A DNA stretch of 64,000 nt from contig NZ_AP018448.1 in NCBI RefSeq assembly GCF_030294945.1, positions 6,354,001-6,418,000 on the forward strand, given 5' to 3'. How positions within the stretch are numbered: the first letter of the stretch is position 1; each line of letters begins with the position of its first letter. A model generated the notes under the pieces. The model was not told the origin of the DNA. It did not search any database and saw only the letters and a list, made by a program, of their open reading frames with translations. Of the stretch, positions 37,613 through 46,041 are shown piece by piece. The position numbers were made by a program, and so were the translations under genes. This stretch comes from Streptomyces graminofaciens. Lineage in GTDB: Bacteria > Actinomycetota > Actinomycetes > Streptomycetales > Streptomycetaceae.

Positions 37613-38965
37613 TCAGGGCTGCCGCGCCGAAGTCCCCCCAGCCTCCTCGCGCACCTCGCCCTCCCCCTGGACCTGGCTCCCCTCCCAAACCTGGTTTTCC
37701 TCCTGAACCCGGTTCTCCTCCTGAACTCGGTTGTCCGTCTGGACCTGGCTCTCCTCCGCCAGCCGCCGCGTCAGCCCCCAGTACCCCACCGCCGCCACCG
37801 TCCCCACCACCGCGCATATCCCCCACAGCCATTCCGCCCCCCACCGGTCGATGACGAGGCCGGACATGAGCGGAGCGACGAGGGCGGCGACGGACCAGGA
37901 CATGGTGTACATGCCCTGGTAGCGGCCGCGGCCGTGGAGCGGGGAGAGGCGGACGACCAGGCCGGTCTGGGTGGGCGCGTTGACGATCTCGGCCAGGGTC
38001 CACACGCACACCGTGAGGGCGAAGACGCCGACCGAGCCAGCGAAGGCGGTCAGGCCGAAGCCGTAGCCGGCGAGGAGCGCGGAGCCGACGAGAAGCCGTC
38101 CGGGGTCCCGGTGTTCGATGAAGCGGGTGACGGGGATCTGGAGGGCGACGATCAGGACGCCGTTGACGGCGATGGCGAGGCCGTACTCCGCGGGCGTGAA
38201 CCCGGCCTCGCCCATCGCGACCGGCAGGCCGACCGAGCCCTGCTGGAAGATCAGGGCGATGAGGAAGGACAGGCCGACGACGCTCATGAAACGGCCGTCG
38301 CGCAGTACGGTGCCGAGTCCGCTCTCGGGCTCGGGCCCGAGCCCGGCGGCGGTCTTGGCGGCGGTCACATCGGGCCGGGACTCCGGCAACTTCAGGAAGA
38401 CGACGATCGCGCAGGCCATGGTCATACCGGCCTCGATCAAAAACCCGGCGCGGTAACTGACCTCGGCGATGAACCCGGCGGCCATGGCGGAGACGGCGAA
38501 ACCGAGGTTGATGGCCCAGTAGTTGAGGGAGAACGCGCGGACGCGGTCCTCGGGCCGGACGATGTCCGCCATCATCGCCTGCACGGCCGGGCGGGAGGCG
38601 TTGCTCGTCGCGCCCACGAGGAAGGCCACGGCCGCGATCGCGACGGGGTCCGTGACGAAGCCGAGCAGCGCGACGGAGACGGCCGTCGAGCCCTGGGCGA
38701 TCAGCAGGGTGGGCCGCCGCCCGAGCCGGTCGGCCATGACACCGCCGCCGAGGGAGGAGACGACACCGCCGAACCCGTGGAGCGAGGCGACCAGGCCGGC
38801 GTACGCGGCGGAATAGCCGCGGTCGAGCGTCAGATAGAGCGCCATGAACGTCGCCACGAACGCGCCGAGCCGGTTGACCAGCGTGCTGGTCCACAGCCAC
38901 CAGAACTCACGGGGCAGTCCCGAGACGGTCTCCCGAAGGGCGCGTCTCGCGGCGACTAGCGGCAT
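37613..38965 (-). CDS. MFS transporter (DHA1-type multidrug efflux family)
   Basis: A 450-aa protein with twelve hydrophobic segments. The loop-2 signature is GGGVMADRLGRRPTLL (about residues 73-88) and a second-half relative is PVTRFIEHRDPGRLL. The wording resembles the MDR/YajR-type exporters; substrate unknown. The C-terminal 50 residues are hydrophilic, with repeated RVQEEN/QVQGEGE units encoded by a degenerate repeat at 37680-37760. ATG 38965 is favoured over one five codons earlier. Confidence 0.85.
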   Translation of the reverse strand: MPLVAARRALRETVSGLPREFWWLWTSTLVNRLGAFVATFMALYLTLDRGYSAAYAGLVASLHGFGGVVSSLGGGVMADRLGRRPTLLIAQGSTAVSVALLGFVTDPVAIAAVAFLVGATSNASRPAVQAMMADIVRPEDRVRAFSLNYWAINLGFAVSAMAAGFIAEVSYRAGFLIEAGMTMACAIVVFLKLPESRPDVTAAKTAAGLGPEPESGLGTVLRDGRFMSVVGLSFLIALIFQQGSVGLPVAMGEAGFTPAEYGLAIAVNGVLIVALQIPVTRFIEHRDPGRLLVGSALLAGYGFGLTAFAGSVGVFALTVCVWTLAEIVNAPTQTGLVVRLSPLHGRGRYQGMYTMSWSVAALVAPLMSGLVIDRWGAEWLWGICAVVGTVAAVGYWGLTRRLAEESQVQTDNRVQEENRVQEENQVWEGSQVQGEGEVREEAGGTSARQP

Positions 38966-39174
38966 AAGGGGTCCCCCCACGGATCAGACGGTCGAAGCGG
39001 CTCACAAGGCGCGCAAATGGCGCAAGTGAGGCAAGTGGCGCAAGGACCATGTAAGCGGCTCAGGCGGCATGCACAACTTACGTGTACGGCCCACCGGAGG
39101 CCACTCGATTACCGCCTTGTCCGCCCACTGACCGGGCACGTCACCGCTCCCGGCCGTCGATTACGCTCGGAGCC

Positions 39175-39936
39175 ATGGCCGACGCACCGTACAAGCTGAT
39201 CCTGCTCCGCCACGGCGAGAGCGAGTGGAACGAGAAGAACCTGTTCACCGGCTGGGTGGACGTCAACCTCACTCCGAAGGGCGAGAAGGAGGCGACGCGC
39301 GGCGGTGAGCTGCTCAAGGACGCCGGCCTGCTCCCGGACGTGCTGCACACCTCCCTCCAGCGACGCGCCATCCGCACCGCGCAGCTGGCCCTGGAATCCG
39401 CCGACCGCCACTGGATCCCGGTCCACCGCAGCTGGCGTCTGAACGAGCGCCACTACGGCGCCCTCCAGGGCAAGGACAAGGCGCAGACCCTGGCCGAGTT
39501 CGGCGAGGAGCAGTTCATGCTGTGGCGCCGCTCGTACGACACCCCGCCGCCGCCCCTCGCGGACGACTCGGAGTTCTCGCAGGCCGCCGACCCGCGCTAC
39601 GCGACGATCCCGCCGGAGCTGCGCCCTCGCACGGAGTGCCTGAAGGACGTCGTCGTCCGCATGCTCCCGTACTGGTACGACGGCATCGTCCCCGACCTCC
39701 TGGCCGGCCGTACGGTCCTGGTCGCGGCCCACGGCAACAGCCTCCGCGCCCTCGTCAAGCACCTCGACGGCGTCTCGGACGAGGACATCGCGGGCCTGAA
39801 CATCCCGACGGGCATCCCTCTGTCCTACGAACTGGACGCCGACTTCAAGCCCCTGAACCCCGGCGGCACCTACCTCGACCCGGACGCGGCGGCCGCGGCG
39901 ATCGAGGCGGTCAAGAACCAGGGCAAGAAGAAGTAG
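39175..39936 (+). CDS. gpmA: 2,3-bisphosphoglycerate-dependent phosphoglycerate mutase
   Basis: A 253-aa protein. [20 protein letters not shown] carries the phosphohistidine (about His12), then [11 protein letters not shown], the proton donor in [14 protein letters not shown] and the second His in [14 protein letters not shown] (about 184). It interconverts 3- and 2-phosphoglycerate. The last codons (QGKKK, then TAG) are the attachment site of an integrated element, whose copy of the 18 bp keeps the protein intact but supplies a new stop context and terminator. Confidence 0.95.
   Translation: MADAPYKLILLRHGESEWNEKNLFTGWVDVNLTPKGEKEATRGGELLKDAGLLPDVLHTSLQRRAIRTAQLALESADRHWIPVHRSWRLNERHYGALQGKDKAQTLAEFGEEQFMLWRRSYDTPPPPLADDSEFSQAADPRYATIPPELRPRTECLKDVVVRMLPYWYDGIVPDLLAGRTVLVAAHGNSLRALVKHLDGVSDEDIAGLNIPTGIPLSYELDADFKPLNPGGTYLDPDAAAAAIEAVKNQGKKK
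39918..39935. other. attL of the gpmA element
   Basis: CCAGGGCAAGAAGAAGTA is identical to 45511-45528. It encodes the C-terminal QGKKK of gpmA. Only the last base of the stop codon differs (TAG here, TAA at the other end). Confidence 0.85.
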
Positions 39937-39952
39937 GTTTTGTGATCATGCC

Positions 39953-39986
39953 CCTGAGCTGCGCATACGACGCGACTCAGGGGCGT
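39953..39986 (+). terminator. Terminator now serving gpmA, contributed by the element
   Basis: CCCCTGAG pairs with CTCAGGGG around a 15-base loop that can itself pair (GCGCATACGACGCG). It also lies at the 3' end of the integrase. Confidence 0.75.
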
Positions 39987-40014
39987 TTCCATGCTGTGGA
40001 ACCTCTCTGGAACC

Positions 40015-41249
40015 TCAGTCCGTGTGATCTTGCGGCCGGAGAGCCTGCCCGAGAGCCTTCCGAGCCCGCTCCCGGCTGCTCGGCATGAGATGCTCGTACA
40101 CCTTCAGCGTCAGCCCTGGGTCCGAGTGACCGAGGTACTCCGCGAGGGCCTTGATGCTCTCCCCGGCATCCAGGAGCACGGACGCGTAGAAGTGCCGTAG
40201 CGCGTGCATGCCGTGCTCGCGGGCGGCGGCGTGCTCGCGGCTCTTGGCCTTCGGGATGACGCCCGCCTTGGCGAGAGCGGGCTTCCAGTGGTCTTCGTTC
40301 AGCGACGTACGCCAGACGTGCCCGCCGTTGGGGCCCGTGAAGATGAGCCGCCGGGTCACCGGTTGGCCGTTCGCCCGCATCCACGGGAGCTTGATCTCCA
40401 CAGGCGGGAACCGCTTGATGTGCTCCTGTAGCGCCTCTGCCACGGGATCGGGCAGCGGCACGTCACGGAGCTTGCCGCCCTTCGGGGGCGCGAACACTGC
40501 CTTGCTCAGGCTCAGCTTGAGTTGCTGCACCACGTGCACGGTGCCGCTGTCGAAGTCGATGTCATCCACGGACAGCCCGAGGATCTCCGCTTGCTGCAGG
40601 CCGCATCCGGCGCCCACGTCGACCATCGGTCGGAAGCGGTCGACCATGGCGGCGCGCATGGCGAAGACGCGCTCAGGCTCCCAGGGGACGACGCGGCGCG
40701 CACCGATGGCCGGCGGGGTCACCGTGTGCGAGTGGCAGGGGTTCCGGTGTAGGCATCCGTCCTCTACGGCTGCCGAGAGCACGGCACGGACGTTAGAGAA
40801 GATGACACGTGCGTACGCGCCGGACATGCCGGACGCTTCGAGCTGCGTCACGAACTCCCGGATGTGGCTCGGCTGGAACGATCCGAGCTGACGCGCCCCG
40901 ATGCGGGGGAAGGCGTGCAGCTTGAGCTGAGACTCCATTGACGCACGGGTGTTGGGATCGCCGCTCTGACTCGCGAGCCACTTCTCCGCGAACTCCTGGA
41001 ACGTCGTACGGGACGCGTTCGGGTCGATGAAGTCGCCGCGCGCCAGGTCCGCTTGCATGGCGCTCAGCCACTGCTCGGCGATGCGCTTCTGTCCGTCGGG
41101 GAAGGACTTGTTCTTTCGCTTGCCGTCGGGCGTGAGGTAGCGGGCTTGGTAGCGCATCCCCGTGCGGTAACGGTCGGTCTTGCTCGGACGGTCTTGCCGT
41201 CGGTACCGGTGGTGGTCTTGATCCAGCGGTCGAAGATGTGGCCAGCCAT
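40015..41249 (-). pseudogene. Tyrosine recombinase (integrase) with an N-terminal frameshift
   Basis: The complete protein would start MAGHIFDRWIKTTTGTDGKT at ATG 41249. Near 41187 one base is missing, so the remainder (SKTDRYRTGMRYQARYLTPD onward) is in the next frame. The rest is sound: SAM-like core-binding domain (TFQEFAEKWLASQSGDPNTR), first Arg region (GCGLQQAEILGL, with Gln where catalytic Arg is usual), HALRHFYASVLLDAG, LGHSDPGLTLKVYEHL with the catalytic Tyr. A shorter product could begin at ATG 41157. The GLQQAE in place of GLRxGE is a second possible defect. Confidence 0.85.
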
Positions 41250-41429
41250 GAGGGCTGTCTCCTTCGGTCGGTAGCAGGGAGCGGGAGAGCCAAGGGGCAG
41301 CTCTCCGGCCGGTTTTGGGGTGTGGTGGGCCGGGCCCGCTACTTGCCACGGGCCTGATCACTGGGGGTTTGGGTTGCTAGCGGGGTTGCTACCGGTAGCG
41401 GGTGGGGTTGCTACCGATAGCAGCGTCCG

Positions 41430-41730
41430 GCGGTGGTTCAGGGAGGCGGAGACAGGGTGCCGGGCGGCTTCCTGAGGGGGGTTTTCGGGGGTGTCGGGGG
41501 TGTGCCTCCCTGCCTCCCTGAGGGGGTGTCTGCGCTGGTCAGGGAGAGGGAGGCGGGCCAGGGAGGTGGTCAGGGAGTTCTCCCTGTCTCCCTTGACCGG
41601 GCGAGCGTTCCTCCCTGCCGGTCGCGGTGTCCGGCGGGGCCCGGCGGGGAGGCGGAGACAGGTGCTCCGAAGGGCTTCCAGGGCCGGTTTCCGGGAGGGT
41701 TCCGACAGTGCCTCTCCGCCTCCCCAACAG
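41430..41730. repeat. CCTCCCTG/CAGGGAGG-rich region upstream of the GntR remnant
   Basis: CTCCCTG and its complement recur more than ten times in both orientations between the integrase and the regulator. The original N-terminal half of the regulator gene should lie here but is not recognisable. Also near 41380: GGGGTTGCTACCGRTAGC twice. Confidence 0.7.
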
Positions 41731-41732
41731 GT

Positions 41733-42255
41733 CCTTTGCGCACCGCGACGGCCGAAAAGGCGTTAGGGAAGCTGCGCAACGAGGGGCTTGTCAGGGGGAT
41801 TCACGGAATCGGGACGGAGGTACTGGACCGTCCCGCCCCGATGTCCTCGGGAGCCCAGTGGCAGGACCGAGGACGCCGTACCGGGTCCAGTTGGGGAGAC
41901 GGAGAACGGTCCGACTCCCACCAGGCGGCAGTTGTGGGCGGCACCCGCAGACGGGGCGCAGGCGCTGGACATCACGCCTGGCTCGGATGTGATCAGGCGG
42001 CGCCGTGTGTATCGCGACCGGCACGGCATCGTCGCGCACTCGACCTCATGGATTCCTGACCGGTACGGCAGGCTGATCCCGCAACTAGCGAAGAGCGAGC
42101 GTCTGACCGGCGGAACTTCGCTACAGCTCATTGCCCAGACCACCGACCGCCCGATCACTCACCGGATCGACACCGCTTCGGCGCGCCTGCTGACGCCGGG
42201 GGACGGCTCTTGGAGTTGGACCCTGCGGACCCGCCCAGAGAACCAGTGGTCGTGA
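41733..42255 (+). pseudogene. GntR/HutC-family regulator, truncated and frameshifted
   Basis: The second half of the winged helix is present (TATAEKALGKLRNEGLVRGI, HGIGTEVLDRP). The next stretch (DRGRRTGSSWGDGERSDSHQ) leads to a frame change near 41940. The adjacent frame carries the UTRA effector domain: ALDITPGSDVIRRRRVYRDR, HGIVAHSTSWIPDRYGRLIP, down to the stop at 42255. Such regulators (KorSA/TraR types) control transfer or copy number of Streptomyces elements. The N-terminal 40 or so residues are missing. Confidence 0.83.
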
Positions 42256-42359
42256 TGACGGCAAAGTTCGTTGACAGCGAGGGCAACGTTGTTGAGTACG
42301 GCGTTGACCTCGGAGTCCCCGGCCGCAAGTGGCGAACGGAATCGGAAGTCGCGCAGTGA
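42255..42359 (+). CDS. Small coupled ORF, 34 aa
   Basis: MTAKFVDSEGNVVEYGVDLG continues VPGRKWRTESEVAQ. Its ATG overlaps the stop of the regulator (TGATG) and its TGA overlaps the GTG of the kinase (GTGA). This double coupling argues for a translated ORF. No family is known to me. Confidence 0.5.
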   Translation: MTAKFVDSEGNVVEYGVDLGVPGRKWRTESEVAQ

Positions 42360-42926
42360 CAGCCGCCAACGACGCCCGCCGGCCGTTCTGCGTCCCGACG
42401 GCGGGGCTTCCCGGCTCGGGAAAGACGACTCTGTCGCGTGCGCTGACAGCCCGTGGCTTCGTCAGGCTGTGCCCAGACGAAGAGATGTACCGCCGACACG
42501 GCGTGTACGGGGTCGACTTCCCCCGGGGGACGTTTCCGACCCTTGAGCGTCCTGTCCTCGAAGAGATCTCCGTAGAGCTTCGCCAGCAACTCCGGGCCGG
42601 GCGCGATGTGGTGGTCGACCATGGTTTCTGGACGCCGGACGACCGTGCTCACTGGCGGTCAATCGCGACTGATGCGGGCGCGCACTCTGTGGTGGTCTAC
42701 CTTTGAGGCCAGCCACGAAGAACTCTGGTCGCGGGTGAGCAAGCGCAACGCGCGGCACGAAGCCGATCCGAACTCGATCTACTTCGCGGAGAGCGACCTG
42801 ATCCGCTACCGGAATCGGTTCGTACCTCCCGCGCCAGAAGAGCCGCACTTGGTCTACGACGGCGACCCTGATTCGGTACTGAAGGTGCTGGAAGACGATC
42901 CAGCGCCCCGTCAGAGCAGAGGCTAG
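42356..42926 (+). pseudogene. P-loop kinase (zeta/AAA kinase-like), frameshifted
   Basis: The first frame gives GLPGSGKTTLSRALTARGF (Walker A), CPDEEMYRRHGVYGVDF and GRDVVVDHGFWTPDDRAHW, and stops at VVVYL. An extra T in CTTTGAGGCC near 42705 causes the stop; the next frame continues EASHEELWSRVSKRNARHEA and SDLIRYRNRFVPPAPEEPHL, the lid and C-terminal region. Repairing one base would give a protein of about 189 aa. This kinase type phosphorylates small molecules; the substrate is unknown. GTG 42356 overlaps the upstream ORF. Confidence 0.83.
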
Positions 42927-43119
42927 AAGGTGCGGCCTATGGCCGCGCGACTCTTGGCAGCGAGCTGCGCTCGCGCGCGACGGCCGCCCTAGCCGCTGGG
43001 CTCCGTCGCGCGCTTCCGCTGGTCTACCCGAAGTGTGGCGCTGACCGGTAGGCGGGCGTGATGGGCAGGTGAGAGGTGATGTGACGCGGGCGTCACAGCG
43101 GGTCTGCCTGCCCGGAGTT

Positions 43120-43572
43120 CTACGACGTCGGCTGAGCCGGGCGCCGGCCCGCCTTCTCGAAGTTGCAGTCGAGCCCGGCGTCAGGGTCGACGATGAGCCG
43201 CAGGCGTAGCTCGCTCCCGTCGGGGACGTAATCCAGTGACTGGATGCGGTTGCCCAGCTTCAGGTCGAGGGTCTGCGGGGTGACACCCTCGACGCCCTCG
43301 AAGAGGTACCACTCGCCAGTGCCGTCGACCCGCCGTGGCTCATTTTCTATGCCGTCGGTGTGGACAAGGAACTTCGTGGCACTGACGGTGCCGTCCGCGG
43401 CGAGGTCGAGCGTGGCCCCCGTCCCCGCGCAGTCCCCCTTCCAGTGGCCGATGACCTGGTTTCTGGTGACGGGCGGGAGGTCCTCGTCGTCCGCCGGGCC
43501 GCAGGCCGTGGCCAGCGCGAGAACCAGTGCGGCGCCTGCCACGTGCGACGGTCTTCCGCGAAAGGCGACCAT
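43120..43572 (-). CDS. Lipoprotein
   Basis: A 150-aa protein. ATG 43572 follows GAGGGAGC. The signal peptide (VAGAALVLALATAC) ends in lipobox ATAC at about residue 24. The mature part (VIGHWKGDCAGTGATLDLAA, GEWYLFEGVEGVTPQTLDLK) looks like a small beta-barrel with one disulfide (DCAG, DCNF). No named family. It lies alone in the element, on the strand opposite the kinase. Confidence 0.78.
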   Translation of the reverse strand: MVAFRGRPSHVAGAALVLALATACGPADDEDLPPVTRNQVIGHWKGDCAGTGATLDLAADGTVSATKFLVHTDGIENEPRRVDGTGEWYLFEGVEGVTPQTLDLKLGNRIQSLDYVPDGSELRLRLIVDPDAGLDCNFEKAGRRPAQPTS

Positions 43573-43587
43573 CAGCGTTGCTCCCTC

Positions 43588-43655
43588 GTTTTTCGGTGAC
43601 GGGCGGGAGGTCCATGCCCGCCGCCGCGACGCAGGCTGTGGCCAGCGTGAGAAAA
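43588..43655 (-). pseudogene. Remnant of a tandem duplicate of the lipoprotein gene
   Basis: On the minus strand this reads LTLATACVAAAGMDLPPVTE, clearly a copy of LALATAC...DLPPVTRN from the intact gene. The two DNA stretches (43453-43525 and 43588-43655) share GGTGACGGGCGGGAGGTCC and GTGGCCAGCG(T/C)GAGAA. The rest of the second copy is gone. Confidence 0.72.
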
Positions 43656-43823
43656 ACCTACCGTTGGGATACTTGTTCCCTGGTGTCCGGGCTAGGACCG
43701 GGGCCCTTCTGGGCGGGTGTGCCGCCCTCGTCGCAGCGGATCTGCCTAGGGGTTTGGGTGTGACGCGGCCATCACGTGTGACGGTGTGACGAGACGTCGG
43801 GCGGGAGCTCCCGAGTGCTCGGG

Positions 43824-43878
43824 CGCTTGTCGTGTTGCTTGTCGTCTCGCTTGTCGCTTGTGTTGTCGCTTGTCGCAT
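43824..43878. repeat. CTTGTCGCTTGTCG direct repeats, with inverse copies 0.9 kb away
   Basis: CTTGTCG-type words occur six times at 43826-43875. At 44715-44730 and, inverted (GACAAGCGACAAG), at 44788-44813 they occur again. The pairs bracket the inverted-repeat and iteron region. Confidence 0.8.
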
Positions 43879-43940
43879 CCCAGGTCAGAGCACGTTCTTC
43901 GGCCCTCTGAGGGGCCCGAGGCCCCATCGGCCGGTGTTAC

Positions 43941-43983
43941 GAGCAAGAAGAGCACGCCATGGCGCGCGGTGCTCCTCTTGCTC
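43941..43983. repeat. 15-bp inverted repeat
   Basis: GAGCAAGAAGAGCAC and GTGCTCCTCTTGCTC pair with one mismatch around 13 bases. A strong hairpin in either strand. Confidence 0.85.
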
Positions 43984-44064
43984 GCAGCGCGAGCCCGACT
44001 TGGCGCGGCTGAGGACGAAGACCACCCGGCGGCGCGGGGGTGGTCTCTTTTCCTTCGGACTGCC

Positions 44065-44186
44065 GCAGCGTCCGCACCCGCCCCTTACTAAGAGCACGCC
44101 GTGACCTGCGAAAACCTGCTCTTAGTAACAGGCGGTGGCCGGACGCTGCGGACACTGGCGGACGCTACACATTTTGTTTAGCGTCC
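44065..44186. repeat. Extended cruciform-like inverted repeats
   Basis: The core TTACTAAGAGCA/TGCTCTTAGTAA (44085-44096, 44117-44128) is perfect. Outside it CGCAGCGTCCG...CCGCC pairs with GGCGG...CGGACGCTGCG (44065-44083, 44131-44150), giving a near-palindrome of 86 bp. A further GGACGCTA/TAGCGTCC pair lies at 44160-44186. GGACGCTG recurs directly at 44141, 44228 and 44237. Confidence 0.88.
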
Positions 44187-44435
44187 ACAGGAACAGTGCA
44201 GTTCAGAGGCGGTAAGAGAGGACCGGCGGACGCTGCGGACGCTGTTTTCCCTCAACTCTCTAGTAGTGGGAGGAGGGACGGCTTTTCCGGCGGGGGCAGG
44301 GGCGCGGTGGGCACGGCCGTCCTGCCCCCTGCGGAAAAGCCTCCAGAAGCCCCCGGAGCGGTAGAGGCCCGACGGCGCGCCCGCTGGTCTGCCGTCTGGC
44401 CCTTGGAATGCCGTCCTCGGACGCGTACGGGGCAA

Positions 44436-44557
44436 GGTGTCAGGCCGGGGTGTCAGAGGGTGTCAGCGTCAGGTGTCAGGCGGGTGTTAGAACGGGTGAC
44501 ACCCGCGTTTGCCTAGGGGGTTGGGTGTCAGGGGGCCGTAACGGCGTCAGGTGTCAG
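44436..44557. repeat. Iteron-like GGTGTCAG cluster
   Basis: Exact GGTGTCAG at 44436, 44449, 44459, 44472, 44524 and 44550, with a variant GGTGTTAG at 44483 and a palindrome GGGTGACACCC at 44494. The spacing of 10-13 bp between the first four is close to one helix turn. Confidence 0.85.
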
Positions 44558-44849
44558 ACGACCGTCAGGGCGGGGTGAGGCGTCTCGATGCGATGCTCTG
44601 GCGGTACTTCGCCGACATCGCACGCGACGGATGCGGGTGGGCGCCTCGAAGACGCGCGGCCGTAGGCCGCTCCTTCTTGCCCTTCCTCCCCCGGCGCGCC
44701 GGCACGCTCATGCCCTTGTCGCTTGTCGTGACAAGACGGGACCGTACTGCAGGGGTAGTCCGGAGCAGGCTCTGACCTGCGAGCCGACAAGCGACAAGAC
44801 AAGCGACAAGTGGACCAGGCCCGTGGGTTAGCCCGGGCACGGCGAGGGA

Positions 44850-45266
44850 CTACGATCTGGCGATTTCTTGCCGGAGCTGGTGGGTGAAGCGACGCAGGAG
44901 GTCTAGCGTCTCTCGGAACTCGGCCCGGCGGTCGTCCCTGCCGTCGGTGGGCCGGGTGCTCCAGACCCGACGCGCGAGAGCATCGGCGAGATCGACGGTG
45001 TCGCTGGCACAGAGCAGGTAGAGGGCTGAGCGTGCTTCCTGCATCTGGTTCGCCAACTCGTTGGCTCCGGGACCGTCGTCACTCAGCTGTGTTTCCTTCA
45101 GGTAGTCCAGCAGCTGAACTACGGCCGTGTTGAAGCCGATCCCCGCTTTGAGCTTCTGCTCGCGGAGCCACATGCGGTCCTGTCGGCGCGCGGTGAACCA
45201 CGAACCGAACACCGCCCCTATGAGGCCGATAGCGGCCCCGATGGCCACGGCCAGGATGTTCTCCAC
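44850..45266 (-). CDS. Small membrane-anchored protein
   Basis: A 138-aa protein. NILAVAIGAAIGLIGAVFGS is one N-terminal membrane segment; the rest is a helical cytoplasmic domain (WLREQKLKAGIGFNTAVVQL, LDYLKETQLSDDG, LDLLRRFTHQLRQEIARS). Similar one-helix proteins occur on actinomycete elements and phages; no function is assigned. ATG 45266. Confidence 0.75.
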   Translation of the reverse strand: MENILAVAIGAAIGLIGAVFGSWFTARRQDRMWLREQKLKAGIGFNTAVVQLLDYLKETQLSDDGPGANELANQMQEARSALYLLCASDTVDLADALARRVWSTRPTDGRDDRRAEFRETLDLLRRFTHQLRQEIARS

Positions 45267-45510
45267 GGTCAGCTCCCCCCGACTTACAGCACCGCCAGGC
45301 TACAGAGGCCGCCGGAGGCGCCGGACTCGACGATCACCCTCACATGCCAAGCGTTCGGTGATCCGAACGAAGCGGCCTAGTCCCGGAACCTCTCTGGCAC
45401 CTCCGAGGACGACCAACGACGACAGACAACGACCACCAACGACGGGTCGAACGCAGGTCAGTTGGGGTAACTAGCCCCCTGACCAGGGCCAAAAAACGGG
45501 CCCGCCAGAC

Positions 45511-45528
45511 CCAGGGCAAGAAGAAGTA
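45511..45528. other. attR of the gpmA element
   Basis: Exact copy of 39918-39935, here followed by A to give TAA, the presumed original gpmA stop. The strong hairpin just downstream would then be the original gpmA terminator. Confidence 0.85.
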
Positions 45529-45542
45529 AGCAGAGCCGAACA

Positions 45543-45582
45543 AGCCCCCTACCTGCGGGTTGTCCGCTGGTAGGGGGCTGTT
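45543..45582 (+). terminator. Hairpin beyond attR (probable original gpmA terminator)
   Basis: AGCCCCCTACC pairs perfectly with GGTAGGGGGCT around a 15-base loop, followed by GTTTG. Confidence 0.85.
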
Positions 45583-45639
45583 TGCTGTGGCCTTGCCTTG
45601 GCTCGTGCGGCAAGTTCCTCGAAGTAGAGCATTGCCTTG

Positions 45640-46037
45640 GTCGTGAGGATGCGCTCTTTGTAGCGCTTCACGAGTGCGCTCCTGGCTCGACGGCATAAGG
45701 TGCGCGTCGGGCGGAGCGAACGCGGCCTTGCTGCGGCTCAGCTTCAGTTGCTGGACCACGTGAAGCGTGTCCGACTCGAAGTCGGTCGCGTCGACGGCGA
45801 CGCCGCGGATTTCACCTTGCCGGAGTCCGCAGCCGCCGCCCAGGTCGACCATGGCTTGGTACCGCTCAGGCATGGCGGCCTGGACGGCGAAGACCCGTTC
45901 CGGCGTCCGGGGAGCGATGCGCCTGACGTCCACCGCCGGCGGCCGGACCGAGCGAGCAGAGCACGGATTCCGGGGAAGGTGCCCGTCGTCCACGGCCGCA
46001 CTCAGCGCGGCCCGCACGTTGGAGTAGATCGTCCGGG
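45640..46037 (-). pseudogene. Second gpmA-type integrase, internally deleted
   Basis: VRAALSAAVDDGHLPRNPCS, GGGCGLRQGEIRGVAVDATD and TLHVVQQLKLSRSKAAFAPP align closely with the integrase at 40015, and here the catalytic GLRQGE Arg is intact. Immediately after AFAPP the frame joins DAHLMPSSQERTREAL, which in the other copy lies about 145 codons later; the Arg/His/Tyr half of the active site is deleted. The N-terminal half is missing as well. Confidence 0.87.
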
Positions 46038-46041
46038 CGAG

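Larger units (their letters stand above)
39936..45528. mobile_element. Small integrated element in the gpmA 3' end
   Basis: Bounded by 18-bp direct repeats. An integrase gene reads toward the left junction, as in pSAM2-like actinomycete elements, and is followed by a GntR/UTRA regulator, a small coupled ORF, a P-loop kinase, a lipoprotein, an iteron-like control region and a small membrane protein. A 19-bp near-identical pair, GGAACCTCTCTGG(A/C)ACCTC, lies at 39998-40016 and 45385-45403, close to the ends, and may be integrase arm sites. The frameshifts make it immobile by its own enzymes. Confidence 0.8.
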
